Source of the DNA: Candidatus Fermentibacterota bacterium | Lineage (GTDB): Bacteria; Fermentibacterota; Fermentibacteria; Fermentibacterales; JCC-6 | Assembly: GCA_030607835.1 (NCBI GenBank) | Contig: JAUWJE010000068.1 | Coordinates: forward strand, 1-8,442 | Direction of reading: 5' to 3' | DNA: 8,442 nucleotides | Shown here: one piece after another, positions 1-6,082 of the stretch | Layout: every line of letters begins with the position of its first letter | Position numbering within the stretch: the first letter of the stretch is position 1 | Translations under genes and position numbers: made by a program | Notes under the pieces: model-generated | The model's input: only the letters and a program-made list of their open reading frames with translations | Told to the model about the DNA's origin: nothing | The model's database searches: none

Positions 1-301
1 AAAGTAATGTTGGAAGAAATTCAAAAAAGATATCATCAATCATTCTCAGTGTATTCTTGTTTACAGCTTTTTCTGTAAGGTTTTTGCGTTGAATTTCAAA
101 TGCTGGAGCAAGCTCTGGAGAAATAGAGAATACTAATTTATTATCAATCTCTGTACTGATCAGATGATGTATATAGAAAAATGCAAGCGGTTTGGATCTC
201 CTTTTGCATGGGAATACACAGCGGTTTGATTTCATTCTTTCCGCATCGATGCAAAGATATTTTCGATAATACTGGTCAAAAGAGATCAAAGTTCTCTCCA
301 T
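1..301 (-). CDS. N-terminal part of an unidentified protein (possible GNAT acetyltransferase), cut by left edge
   Basis: The frame is open for 100 codons from an ATG at 301-299 to the window edge, with no stop; the first in-frame stop upstream is at 349-347. The protein begins MERTLISFDQYYRKYL, then has a Cys-containing stretch (CVFPCKRRSKP, about residues 28-38), an aromatic strand-like stretch (LAFFYIHHL) and a hydrophobic strand (KLVFSISPEL). It has no signal peptide or membrane segment. The order of an FxxYYR helix, a short loop and a 'LVFSxSPEL' strand faintly recalls the N-terminal half of some GNAT acetyltransferases, but the acetyl-CoA motif would lie outside the window, so this is only a guess. 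A purine-rich AAAAGGAAA sits directly before the ATG, with short spacing; the ATG at 235-233, preceded by GGAAAGA, is an alternative start. The open frame and protein-like composition support a real gene. Confidence 0.55.
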   Translation of the reverse strand, partial: MERTLISFDQYYRKYLCIDAERMKSNRCVFPCKRRSKPLAFFYIHHLISTEIDNKLVFSISPELAPAFEIQRKNLTEKAVNKNTLRMIDDIFFEFLPTLL

Positions 302-362
302 TTTCCTTTTAACTATGATTATGTGGATTCTACATTTGCTCGTATTTCATTAATCCCACAAC

Positions 363-390
363 TGTATATCTTCACTTGAAGATGAATCAA
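363..390 (-). promoter_or_regulatory. Candidate promoter with operator-like dyad for the leftmost gene
   Basis: On the minus strand TTGATT (390-385) and TATACA (368-363) are separated by 16 bases, each matching 4 of 6 positions of the sigma-70 consensus. The expected transcript start is roughly 60 bases or less before the ATG at 301. A near-perfect dyad, ATCTTCA-CT-TGAAGAT (368-383), fills the spacer, which is where a repressor dimer could block polymerase. Both elements are weak alone, so this is a suggestion. Confidence 0.3.
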
Positions 391-774
391 GGATAGTAAT
401 CATACCTTGGATAACTTAACACGTCTACATAACACCCTAATACACCTGGATTAGTGGAATCTACATTATCCTGGATTTCAATATTCCTATCACAATTGCG
501 AAGTTCCAGAAGTTAATTGAATGCAGCCGTTGTTACAGATACTGTGGATTCCGGATGGAATTGTATGGGTTATGCAGTGCCTGGATTTCCTGTCAGTACT
601 GTCCCATCTTGTTGAGTCTTTTCTCCTTTTTCTACCTGTCAGGGGATGGACTGGAAGCAGCAGACCGATCAGTTAGAGTATTCCAAGGATTTCACCCTTG
701 TAAGCATTGAAGGATATACCATTTACTGCTACGACATCTTTATATGATTTTCTAAGATTGCTGACTGATATGAT

Positions 775-798
775 TGAATTATTCGTGGCTGTAATTCA
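775..798 (-). terminator. Weak hairpin just after the histidine kinase stop codon
   Basis: TGAATTA (775-781) and TAATTCA (792-798) form a perfect 7-bp inverted repeat around a 10-base loop, starting 2 bases beyond the kinase stop codon (803-801 on the minus strand). The position suits transcript-end or 3'-end stabilisation. The stem is AT-rich and no T-run follows on the minus strand, so it does not qualify as a standard intrinsic terminator. Confidence 0.2.
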
Positions 799-800
799 GG

Positions 801-1982
801 TTACACTGATTGTGGAGGACGAATGGGCGTGAGAATCGAAGGTGCTTCATCATCTGCGCACACGGGCAGATCAAAACCGAATGTACTGCCGGATTCAGGT
901 TCGCTTTTAAGAAATACTTTTCCACGATGCATTTCTACTATACGTTTCACTATGGAGAGACCCAGACCTATACCGGGAACTTTCTTTCCAGAGACGTTAT
1001 TGTCCTTTATTCTAACGAATTCCTTAAACAGTTTCTTCTGATTCTCCCTTGAGATGCCGATTCCGTTATCTTCCACTTCCACTCTGACAGTGCTGTCGTC
1101 CTTTAGAAAGCTTCGAACAACGATTTTGCCACTGTCAGGGGTGTATTTGACAGCGTTTGTAACAAGATTGGCAACAACCTCGGTGAGAAGTCTTTCAATG
1201 CCGCCTACGAATGGCAGATCCTTCTGAAGATCAGTGGAAAGTATGTGTTTCTTATCAGCCGCAAGATACTTATTTGAATCAACTACCTGCTGAATAATTG
1301 TATTCAGATTAATCTTCTTCGCTTGTTTCCTTACCTGAGATGTGTCTTCAAGCGCAGCAAAAAACTGGAAATCACGAAGGAAAGAATCAGCTTCATCAAG
1401 CCTGGAATGCATTCTATTCATAAGATGTTTCTGCTTGGTGGTGACTGATGATCCGAGGAGTGTCTCAAGGCTGTGAAGAAGCATTGTTGTCGCGGAAACA
1501 GGTGATTTCATATCATGAATAGCGATATGAAGAAAAGCCCGCCTGAGTTTGGAGAATTCCCTGAGCGAAGCATTGGCTTTCCTTAACCTGTCTTCTCTTT
1601 CTCTGAGGGCTCTGTATGTTTTCATCAATTCACTGCTCAGTTCGCCAACTACTGTTGCTACAGCCAGGAAGGCTCCGACTCGGACTAAATCGGCCCAGAG
1701 AGGGCTGGTAAAGTCTGAGAAGAATCTGAAAATGAGCACATCCAATCCCAGAATTGCAGCTACATATATTGATTTTCGACCCCACCAGAAACTGGCGAAA
1801 ATGATGGGAACGTAAGCCATATGCGAGTACCCAATGTTCTTATGGAGTTCCAGATTGAAATATGCGCTCAAGATTATAAAACCCAACATAAGAGTGCCTA
1901 TGATAACAAATCTGTTTCTGGAGCTTGGTATCTTTTCCTGGATTATCCTCGGATTTGATTTGCTGTCAGATTTCTGATTCAT
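801..1982 (-). CDS. Membrane-bound sensor histidine kinase (HisKA + HATPase_c)
   Basis: A 393-residue two-component sensor kinase, expected in the cytoplasmic membrane with its catalytic part in the cytoplasm. Four hydrophobic segments lie at about 24-42, 51-67, 71-88 and 95-115 with short loops, so the sensor is built into the membrane and there is no large periplasmic domain. A charged, coiled-coil-like linker (about 118-148) leads to the HisKA domain with the H-box IHDMKSP (phosphoacceptor His156). The ATPase domain follows: N-box ANLVTNAVKYTP (Asn272 and Asn276), G1 box EDNGIGI (304-310), F-box LFKEFVRI (318-325) and G2 box GIGLGLS (337-343). All catalytic motifs look intact. The ATG is preceded by an AGAGAGAG purine tract. 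The gene lies 118 bases downstream of the glycosyltransferase gene on the same strand. No response regulator is in the window, so its partner and signal are unknown. Confidence 0.93.
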   Translation of the reverse strand: MNQKSDSKSNPRIIQEKIPSSRNRFVIIGTLMLGFIILSAYFNLELHKNIGYSHMAYVPIIFASFWWGRKSIYVAAILGLDVLIFRFFSDFTSPLWADLVRVGAFLAVATVVGELSSELMKTYRALREREDRLRKANASLREFSKLRRAFLHIAIHDMKSPVSATTMLLHSLETLLGSSVTTKQKHLMNRMHSRLDEADSFLRDFQFFAALEDTSQVRKQAKKINLNTIIQQVVDSNKYLAADKKHILSTDLQKDLPFVGGIERLLTEVVANLVTNAVKYTPDSGKIVVRSFLKDDSTVRVEVEDNGIGISRENQKKLFKEFVRIKDNNVSGKKVPGIGLGLSIVKRIVEMHRGKVFLKSEPESGSTFGFDLPVCADDEAPSILTPIRPPQSV

Positions 1983-2100
1983 CCTGCTCTCTCTTTATTC
2001 ATGATATGCAAGCCACCGCGCGTAATATATCGCATATGCGGGATAATTGCGTGAACCACAGAAGTTGAAAAGATAGTCTGAAAAAAGGGTGAATGTCCAG

Positions 2101-3489
2101 TCAGAGTATCCTCCAGAGGGTTACCGAATCCTCACCGCATATCACGTGTGATCTGCTTCCGAAACCGACCAGAAATTCAATGGATTCACCGGCTTCAGAG
2201 ACAAGGCCGGAATACTGCCTCGGAAACGCAAGAAGGTAATCAGCATTTTGCTCGATCCAGCACCAGCCCTCAATATCGTTCCCGGGAAGTCTTTCAGACG
2301 TTACAAGACCATCCAGATCCAGAATGTTCATATTTGTAATCCATTTAACCGCGCCGATATCCGCGGAGGCTACAGTTTCCGTATCTGTCGCGCAGGCAGC
2401 AAGGTATTCAGCTGGATCCACATCAATAGCACCCACATCACACGAAGCTTCTGCCCGTCGTCCTCCGAAAATCACTAACCCTGGAAGCATCGACACGGCG
2501 AGAAGAATGATGTTCAGTTTTTTTCTTTTCAATCCACTCAACCAGTGTCCCGCGACGAGGACTGTTGCTGTCAGTGCCGGGACATAGTACCTCATCTGAA
2601 AAAAACTGTTTGGCGAAAGAAGAAGGGAAGTGGCAAAGAGCAGAACCGGAATTGCACCCAACGCAATATTCCTTCTTCTGAGTTCAACAGGAGCTTTTTT
2701 GAATAATTCTATTAATGAAGCCACTGCTACGAAGATAAGAAGTGGAGAAACAAGAAGAATGTTCTTCAGTAATCCGGGTAGACCGGTTGCTGCCGATGAA
2801 AACCAGGAAACAGGCTGTTTTGCGTAGAAGGTTGAGGGAAGTAGAAGACCGGCAGCATTAAGATTCCAGATCACCCAGAGAATGCCGACGGTGAATGAAG
2901 GTGCCAGCAGAATAAGAATATTTCGAACACTTCTCCTGGGCATGGCGAAAATCAACGGCACCGCGAGAATGGCAAGCTCAGGTCTGCATAGAAAAGCCCC
3001 TGCCAGAATAAACGGTCTGAATCCATGCAGAGTATCATCCCTGACACTTTTCCATATTACGATTACAAAAAGAGAAGTAAGCGCAGTTTCCATGCCGCTT
3101 GATGCATGGAAAAAGAATGGTCCGGTCAGGAGAAGAAGAAACCCTGCCAGTGGACCGGCAGCTAGCAGTGCCAGTGCTGCCGCGATAAGGGAGAAGATCA
3201 TGAGAATCACCGGAGCTGCCTCAGAACTGCCTATTGAAGCCAGGGCAGAAGGCAGAAGCCATGCAGGGCTTGTGAAGCCCGAGGATATCTCAGCCTGGTT
3301 GAAGCAGAGAGGATTTCCGGAAAAAAGACTCCTGCCAAACACAAGGTGGATATATGTGTCGTCCATTGGTGGTATAAGCGGTCTGCACTCCCACAGCGTC
3401 AGCACAAGTAATGTACAGACTATCAATATCGTCGGAAGGAGCACCCTGTATATGCTCTTTTTTCGGAGCGTGTTGTTTGATTTTTTCAT
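2101..3489 (-). CDS. Polytopic GT-C family glycosyltransferase (AftB/ArnT-like fold)
   Basis: A membrane protein of 462 residues from the start chosen here. The basic N-terminus (MKKSNNTLRKK) is followed by about ten hydrophobic segments and a soluble C-terminal region of about 110 residues. Family features, numbered from this start: the DDTYIH acidic motif in the first external loop (43-48), typical of GT-C catalytic aspartates; SSGFTSPAW (69-77); SSGMETAL (130-137); RPE (169-171); STFYAK (219-224); and RYYVP (300-304). A C-terminal ADIGAVKW ... LDLDGL segment (376-395) follows. These match the family that moves sugars from polyprenyl-phosphate donors onto envelope glycans or lipids; donor and acceptor cannot be told from sequence. 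The frame also contains an ATG at 3510, seven codons earlier. I prefer 3489 because the only good promoter overlaps that upstream stretch; neither start has a clear ribosome-binding site. The gene diverges from acpS. Confidence 0.85.
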   Translation of the reverse strand: MKKSNNTLRKKSIYRVLLPTILIVCTLLVLTLWECRPLIPPMDDTYIHLVFGRSLFSGNPLCFNQAEISSGFTSPAWLLPSALASIGSSEAAPVILMIFSLIAAALALLAAGPLAGFLLLLTGPFFFHASSGMETALTSLFVIVIWKSVRDDTLHGFRPFILAGAFLCRPELAILAVPLIFAMPRRSVRNILILLAPSFTVGILWVIWNLNAAGLLLPSTFYAKQPVSWFSSAATGLPGLLKNILLVSPLLIFVAVASLIELFKKAPVELRRRNIALGAIPVLLFATSLLLSPNSFFQMRYYVPALTATVLVAGHWLSGLKRKKLNIILLAVSMLPGLVIFGGRRAEASCDVGAIDVDPAEYLAACATDTETVASADIGAVKWITNMNILDLDGLVTSERLPGNDIEGWCWIEQNADYLLAFPRQYSGLVSEAGESIEFLVGFGSRSHVICGEDSVTLWRIL

Positions 3490-3495
3490 GTGGGT

Positions 3496-3524
3496 TTTAT
3501 CGTTTCCCATGCATGCCGCGTCAA
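3496..3524 (-). promoter_or_regulatory. Candidate sigma-70 promoter for the glycosyltransferase gene
   Basis: On the minus strand TTGACG (3524-3519, 5 of 6 consensus bases) and GATAAA (3501-3496, 4 of 6) are separated by exactly 17 bases. Transcription would begin about 6-8 bases past the -10 box, at or next to the ATG at 3489-3487. The mRNA would then be nearly leaderless, in keeping with the lack of a Shine-Dalgarno sequence before that ATG. Confidence 0.4.
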
Positions 3525-3627
3525 GAGTACAATAAGCTTAAAACGGTGGACACAGGCAGGCTCTCGTGTTAGAGTTCACATGCTGTTAATACTACTAAAA
3601 AATACAATTTGTGGGAGAACATTTCCT

Positions 3628-3999
3628 TTGAGAGTAATCGGGGTTGGAATAGATATTGTCGATCTTGATATTTTCAGGGCACGACTTGATGATGACCTGA
3701 TTGAGGAACTGTTTTTACCGGAGGAAGTGAAGTACTGTTCAGGCAGAGCTAGACCATGGGAAAGCTATGCCGCCAGATTCGCTGCAAAGGAGGCCACATT
3801 CAAGGCGCGCAGTGCCGGACTCTCTCAAGGACTTCGCTGGAAGCATGTAGAAATCATGAAGGATGAATCCGGTGCGGTTTCCGTTCGATTAACAAGTAAA
3901 GCGCTTAAGCAGGCTAAAGAAAAGGAAGTAAAGGAGATACACCTTTCTGTCAGTCATACTAAGTTGAATGCAATGGCTGTCGTGGTGATGGAAGGCTGA
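3628..3999 (+). CDS. acpS: Holo-[acyl-carrier-protein] synthase (AcpS-type phosphopantetheinyl transferase)
   Basis: Transfers 4'-phosphopantetheine from CoA to a serine of apo-ACP, in the cytoplasm, with Mg2+. The 123-residue product has the usual AcpS length. Signatures in order: VIGVGIDIVDLD at the N-terminus (metal-binding Asp9), ARFAAKEATFKA (49-60, metal-binding Glu55), GLRWKHVEI (68-76) and the C-terminal HLSVSHTKLNAMAVVV (105-120). The frame is open further upstream (an ATG at 3490), but AcpS homology begins at the TTG at 3628, which has GGGAGA (3613-3618) nine bases before it; a TTG start is therefore called. It is the first gene of a plus-strand cluster, 46 bases before the ligase gene, and only one gene separates it from an ACP gene. 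That suggests it activates this ACP, although it may also be the general AcpS of the cell. Confidence 0.92.
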   Translation: MRVIGVGIDIVDLDIFRARLDDDLIEELFLPEEVKYCSGRARPWESYAARFAAKEATFKARSAGLSQGLRWKHVEIMKDESGAVSVRLTSKALKQAKEKEVKEIHLSVSHTKLNAMAVVVMEG

Positions 4000-4033
4000 T
4001 AAAACCCTGTACAACAGATATAAGAATGGTTGG

Positions 4034-4048
4034 AAGGAGCGAACTTTG
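4034..4048 (+). promoter_or_regulatory. Strong ribosome-binding site fixing a TTG start for the ligase gene
   Basis: AAGGAG (4034-4039) sits six bases before TTG (4046-4048). No ATG follows in frame until residue 38, inside conserved sequence, so TTG is the likely initiation codon. Confidence 0.75.
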
Positions 4049-5794
4049 AGCAACATTGAATCCTACGAGAAAGCAAAAAAGGACTTCACCTGGGATATTG
4101 CCAGAGATGTCCTGAATTGGAAAGAAGATGAACTACTAAATATCGGAGCCATGTGTTCCGATAGGATTTGTGCAAGAGGGGATGCTGATAAGACAGCTCT
4201 CATCTGGGAGGGATTTGGAAACAGGTCCGCTAAATACACTTTTGATGACCTTAGAGTCTACTCAAACGGCTTTGCACAGTTGCTGAAAGAACAGGGGATC
4301 GAGCCGGGGGACAGAGTCTGTATCTTTATGGATAAGAACCCCAGTCTTTACTTTTCATTCCTGGGTATTCTCAAACTTGGAGCTATTGCTCAACCGCTTT
4401 TTTCCGCATTTGGTGATGAATCCCTGGAGGTCAGGCTGGCCAGCGCCAACACAAAAGCCATCCTGACAACTCGCAAACATGTAAGAAAAGTCAGGAAGAT
4501 AAAGGACAGACTTCCTGATCTGAAGAACATCATTGTTGTTGAAGGTGATCCGGCCAAGCTGAAGGAAGGCGAAGTCTTCTTTGATGTGGAGAACGCGCCT
4601 AGAATTGAAGAATTTGACGTTTACAAATCAGATTCAGAAACGCCATCCGTTCTTCATTACACGTCAGGCACAACAGGGCAGCCCAAGGGTGCTCTACATG
4701 TTCACAGCTCTGTCTGGGGGCAGGCTCTCACCACAAACTGGGTTCTTGATCTTAAAGATGATGATATTTACTGGTGCACGGCAGACCCTGGCTGGGTGAC
4801 CGGTACAAGTTACGGCATCATCGGCCCGTGGTCTCTGGGAGTCACACAGTGTGTTCTTGATTCAGGATTTACTTCTTCCAGATGGTATCAGTTCATTCAG
4901 GATAATAGAATTACTGTCTGGTACTCGGCACCAACCGCTATCAGAGCGCTTATGAAAGATGGCAGTGAACTTGTCAGTGAATATGATCTCTCTTCATTAA
5001 GACATCTTGCCTCAGTTGGAGAACCACTCAACGCTGAAGCTGTCATCTGGAGCGGTGAAGTATTCAATGGCCTGCAGTTTCATGATACATTCTGGCAGAC
5101 TGAAACCGGCTCCATGATGATTACGAACTTTCCTGGTATGGAGATACGCCCCGGATCCATGGGAATGCCTTTTCCAGGGATATCTGCTGCTGTACTTGAT
5201 CTGGATTCTCACGAACCGCTTACAGAACCAGGAAAAGTCGGTCTGATTGCATTCCGTCCCGGATGGCCGTCCATGTTCCGAAGTTACTGGAAGCAGCCCG
5301 ATGTTTACAGGAGCAAGTTCGTTGGAGCGGCAGAAGACGCAATGCCTGATGAGCTTAGAATGAATTCCGATCTCTGGTATGTTTCCGGTGACAGGGCGAG
5401 TATTGATAAAGATGGCTACTACTGGTTTGTGGGACGGGATGACGATGTGATTAACACAGGTGGTCATCTGGTTGGACCTTTTGAGATAGAATCAGCTCTG
5501 GTGGAGCATGAGGCTATTGCTGAAGCAGCTGCAATTGGCAAACCTGATGAAGTTAATATGGAGGTAGTAAAGGCTTTCGTTACGCTGAAACCCGGATACG
5601 AACCTTCCAATGATCTTGAACTGGATATCATGAATTTTATCAGGAAAAGGCTTTCTCCGCTTGCGATGCCGCAGGAGATCGAGTACATGGATAAACTTCC
5701 CAAAACACGTTCCGGTAAGATAGTTAGAAGGTATCTGAAGGCAATTGAATGGGGTGAAGAGGTTGGTGACATATCAAGCCTCTCCGACGATTAA
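4046..5794 (+). CDS. acsA: Acetyl-CoA synthetase-type AMP-forming acyl ligase (AcsA-like)
   Basis: A 582-residue adenylate-forming enzyme, close to the length of Bacillus AcsA (about 570). The family activates acetate with ATP to acetyl-AMP and transfers it to a phosphopantetheine thiol, normally CoA. Visible motifs: the P-loop YTSGTTGQPKGALH (205-218), the WCTADPGWVTGTSYG region, the A5 motif FHDTFWQTETG with Trp350 directly before QTETG, the hinge/A8 motif GRDDDVINTGGH (463-474), and the A10 motif PKTRSGKIVRR with catalytic Lys558. Trp350 corresponds to the Trp that closes the acyl pocket in acetyl-CoA synthetases, where medium-chain enzymes have Gly, so a two- or three-carbon acid is the likely substrate. 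A8 reads GGHLVGPFEIES, the 'GPFE' form of AcsA-type enzymes. It begins with TTG, 46 bases after acpS and 22 bases before the ACP gene. In this context the final acceptor could be the ACP instead of, or besides, CoA; that is inference. Confidence 0.9.
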   Translation: MSNIESYEKAKKDFTWDIARDVLNWKEDELLNIGAMCSDRICARGDADKTALIWEGFGNRSAKYTFDDLRVYSNGFAQLLKEQGIEPGDRVCIFMDKNPSLYFSFLGILKLGAIAQPLFSAFGDESLEVRLASANTKAILTTRKHVRKVRKIKDRLPDLKNIIVVEGDPAKLKEGEVFFDVENAPRIEEFDVYKSDSETPSVLHYTSGTTGQPKGALHVHSSVWGQALTTNWVLDLKDDDIYWCTADPGWVTGTSYGIIGPWSLGVTQCVLDSGFTSSRWYQFIQDNRITVWYSAPTAIRALMKDGSELVSEYDLSSLRHLASVGEPLNAEAVIWSGEVFNGLQFHDTFWQTETGSMMITNFPGMEIRPGSMGMPFPGISAAVLDLDSHEPLTEPGKVGLIAFRPGWPSMFRSYWKQPDVYRSKFVGAAEDAMPDELRMNSDLWYVSGDRASIDKDGYYWFVGRDDDVINTGGHLVGPFEIESALVEHEAIAEAAAIGKPDEVNMEVVKAFVTLKPGYEPSNDLELDIMNFIRKRLSPLAMPQEIEYMDKLPKTRSGKIVRRYLKAIEWGEEVGDISSLSDD

Positions 5795-5804
5795 AGTAGA
5801 ACTG

Positions 5805-5819
5805 AAAGGATCTGAAATG
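5805..5819 (+). promoter_or_regulatory. Ribosome-binding site deciding the ACP start
   Basis: AAAGGA (5805-5810) lies six bases before ATG (5817-5819). The same frame is open upstream, overlapping the ligase gene from 5745, but carrier-protein sequence begins at 5817. Confidence 0.65.
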
Positions 5820-6065
5820 GAAGAGATGAAAAAAATCGTACTGGAATACATAGTTGATGAATATCTTGATGAAGATGATGAAGATGAGGTATCCTTCGAT
5901 TCTCCTCTTATCTCCTCTGGTATTGTCGACAGTTTCTCCATGGTGTCTCTCAAGATATTTATTGAGAACAAGTACAGTATTAAACTTTCGGATGAAGAAG
6001 CGACTCCGGAAGCGTTTGATACAGTCAACTCTATATGTGATCTCGTAAACAAGTACGTGGGATAG
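5817..6065 (+). CDS. Stand-alone acyl carrier protein
   Basis: An 82-residue carrier protein of the phosphopantetheine-binding family; it carries acyl groups as thioesters in the cytoplasm. The attachment site is Ser39 in SSGIVDSFSMVSLKIFIE, with the expected preceding Asp38 and a hydrophobic residue after. The VDSFS version resembles carrier proteins of dedicated pathways (D-alanyl carrier, small-molecule clusters) more than the DSLD of fatty-acid ACP. The C-terminal TPEAFDTVNSICDLV stretch is typical of helix III/IV. An acidic run, DEDDEDE (18-24), sits in the region joining helix I to the loop. The gene lies 22 bases after the ligase and 17 bases before kbl, so it is surely co-transcribed. 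It ends with TAG. The preceding AcpS is its likely modifying enzyme. Confidence 0.9.
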   Translation: MEEMKKIVLEYIVDEYLDEDDEDEVSFDSPLISSGIVDSFSMVSLKIFIENKYSIKLSDEEATPEAFDTVNSICDLVNKYVG

Positions 6066-6082
6066 TCTGGAGACGATAACAA

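Larger units (their letters stand above)
302..800. other. Intergenic stretch of about 500 bases without a convincing gene
   Basis: This AT-rich region lies between the left-edge gene and the end of the histidine kinase gene. The longest open stretch seen on the plus strand (441-710, 89 codons) has only an internal ATG at 555 and no ribosome-binding site. Another plus-strand frame gives two short protein-like runs separated by a TGA (at about 608-610), which could be remains of a decayed gene. Apart from the promoter-like dyad at 363-390 and the hairpin at 775-798, no RNA gene, array or mobile element was recognised. Confidence 0.5.

Noticed and set aside
441..710. 89-codon plus-strand frame with many cysteines, ATG at 555
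   Set aside because: No ribosome-binding site, no recognisable motif beyond scattered Cys, and only 51 codons after the ATG.
2017..2058. Promoter for the histidine kinase in the 118-base gap
   Set aside because: TATATT-like sequence and a GCATATGC palindrome are present, but no -35 box lies at a suitable distance.
2882..3535. 217-codon plus-strand open frame opposite the glycosyltransferase
   Set aside because: It lies antisense to a well-supported membrane protein gene, is rich in Arg/Ser/Pro as expected from reverse reading, and shows no domain.
3490..3627. Upstream extension of acpS to an ATG at 3490
   Set aside because: The added 46 residues have no AcpS similarity, overlap the divergent promoter region, and family sequence begins at the TTG at 3628.
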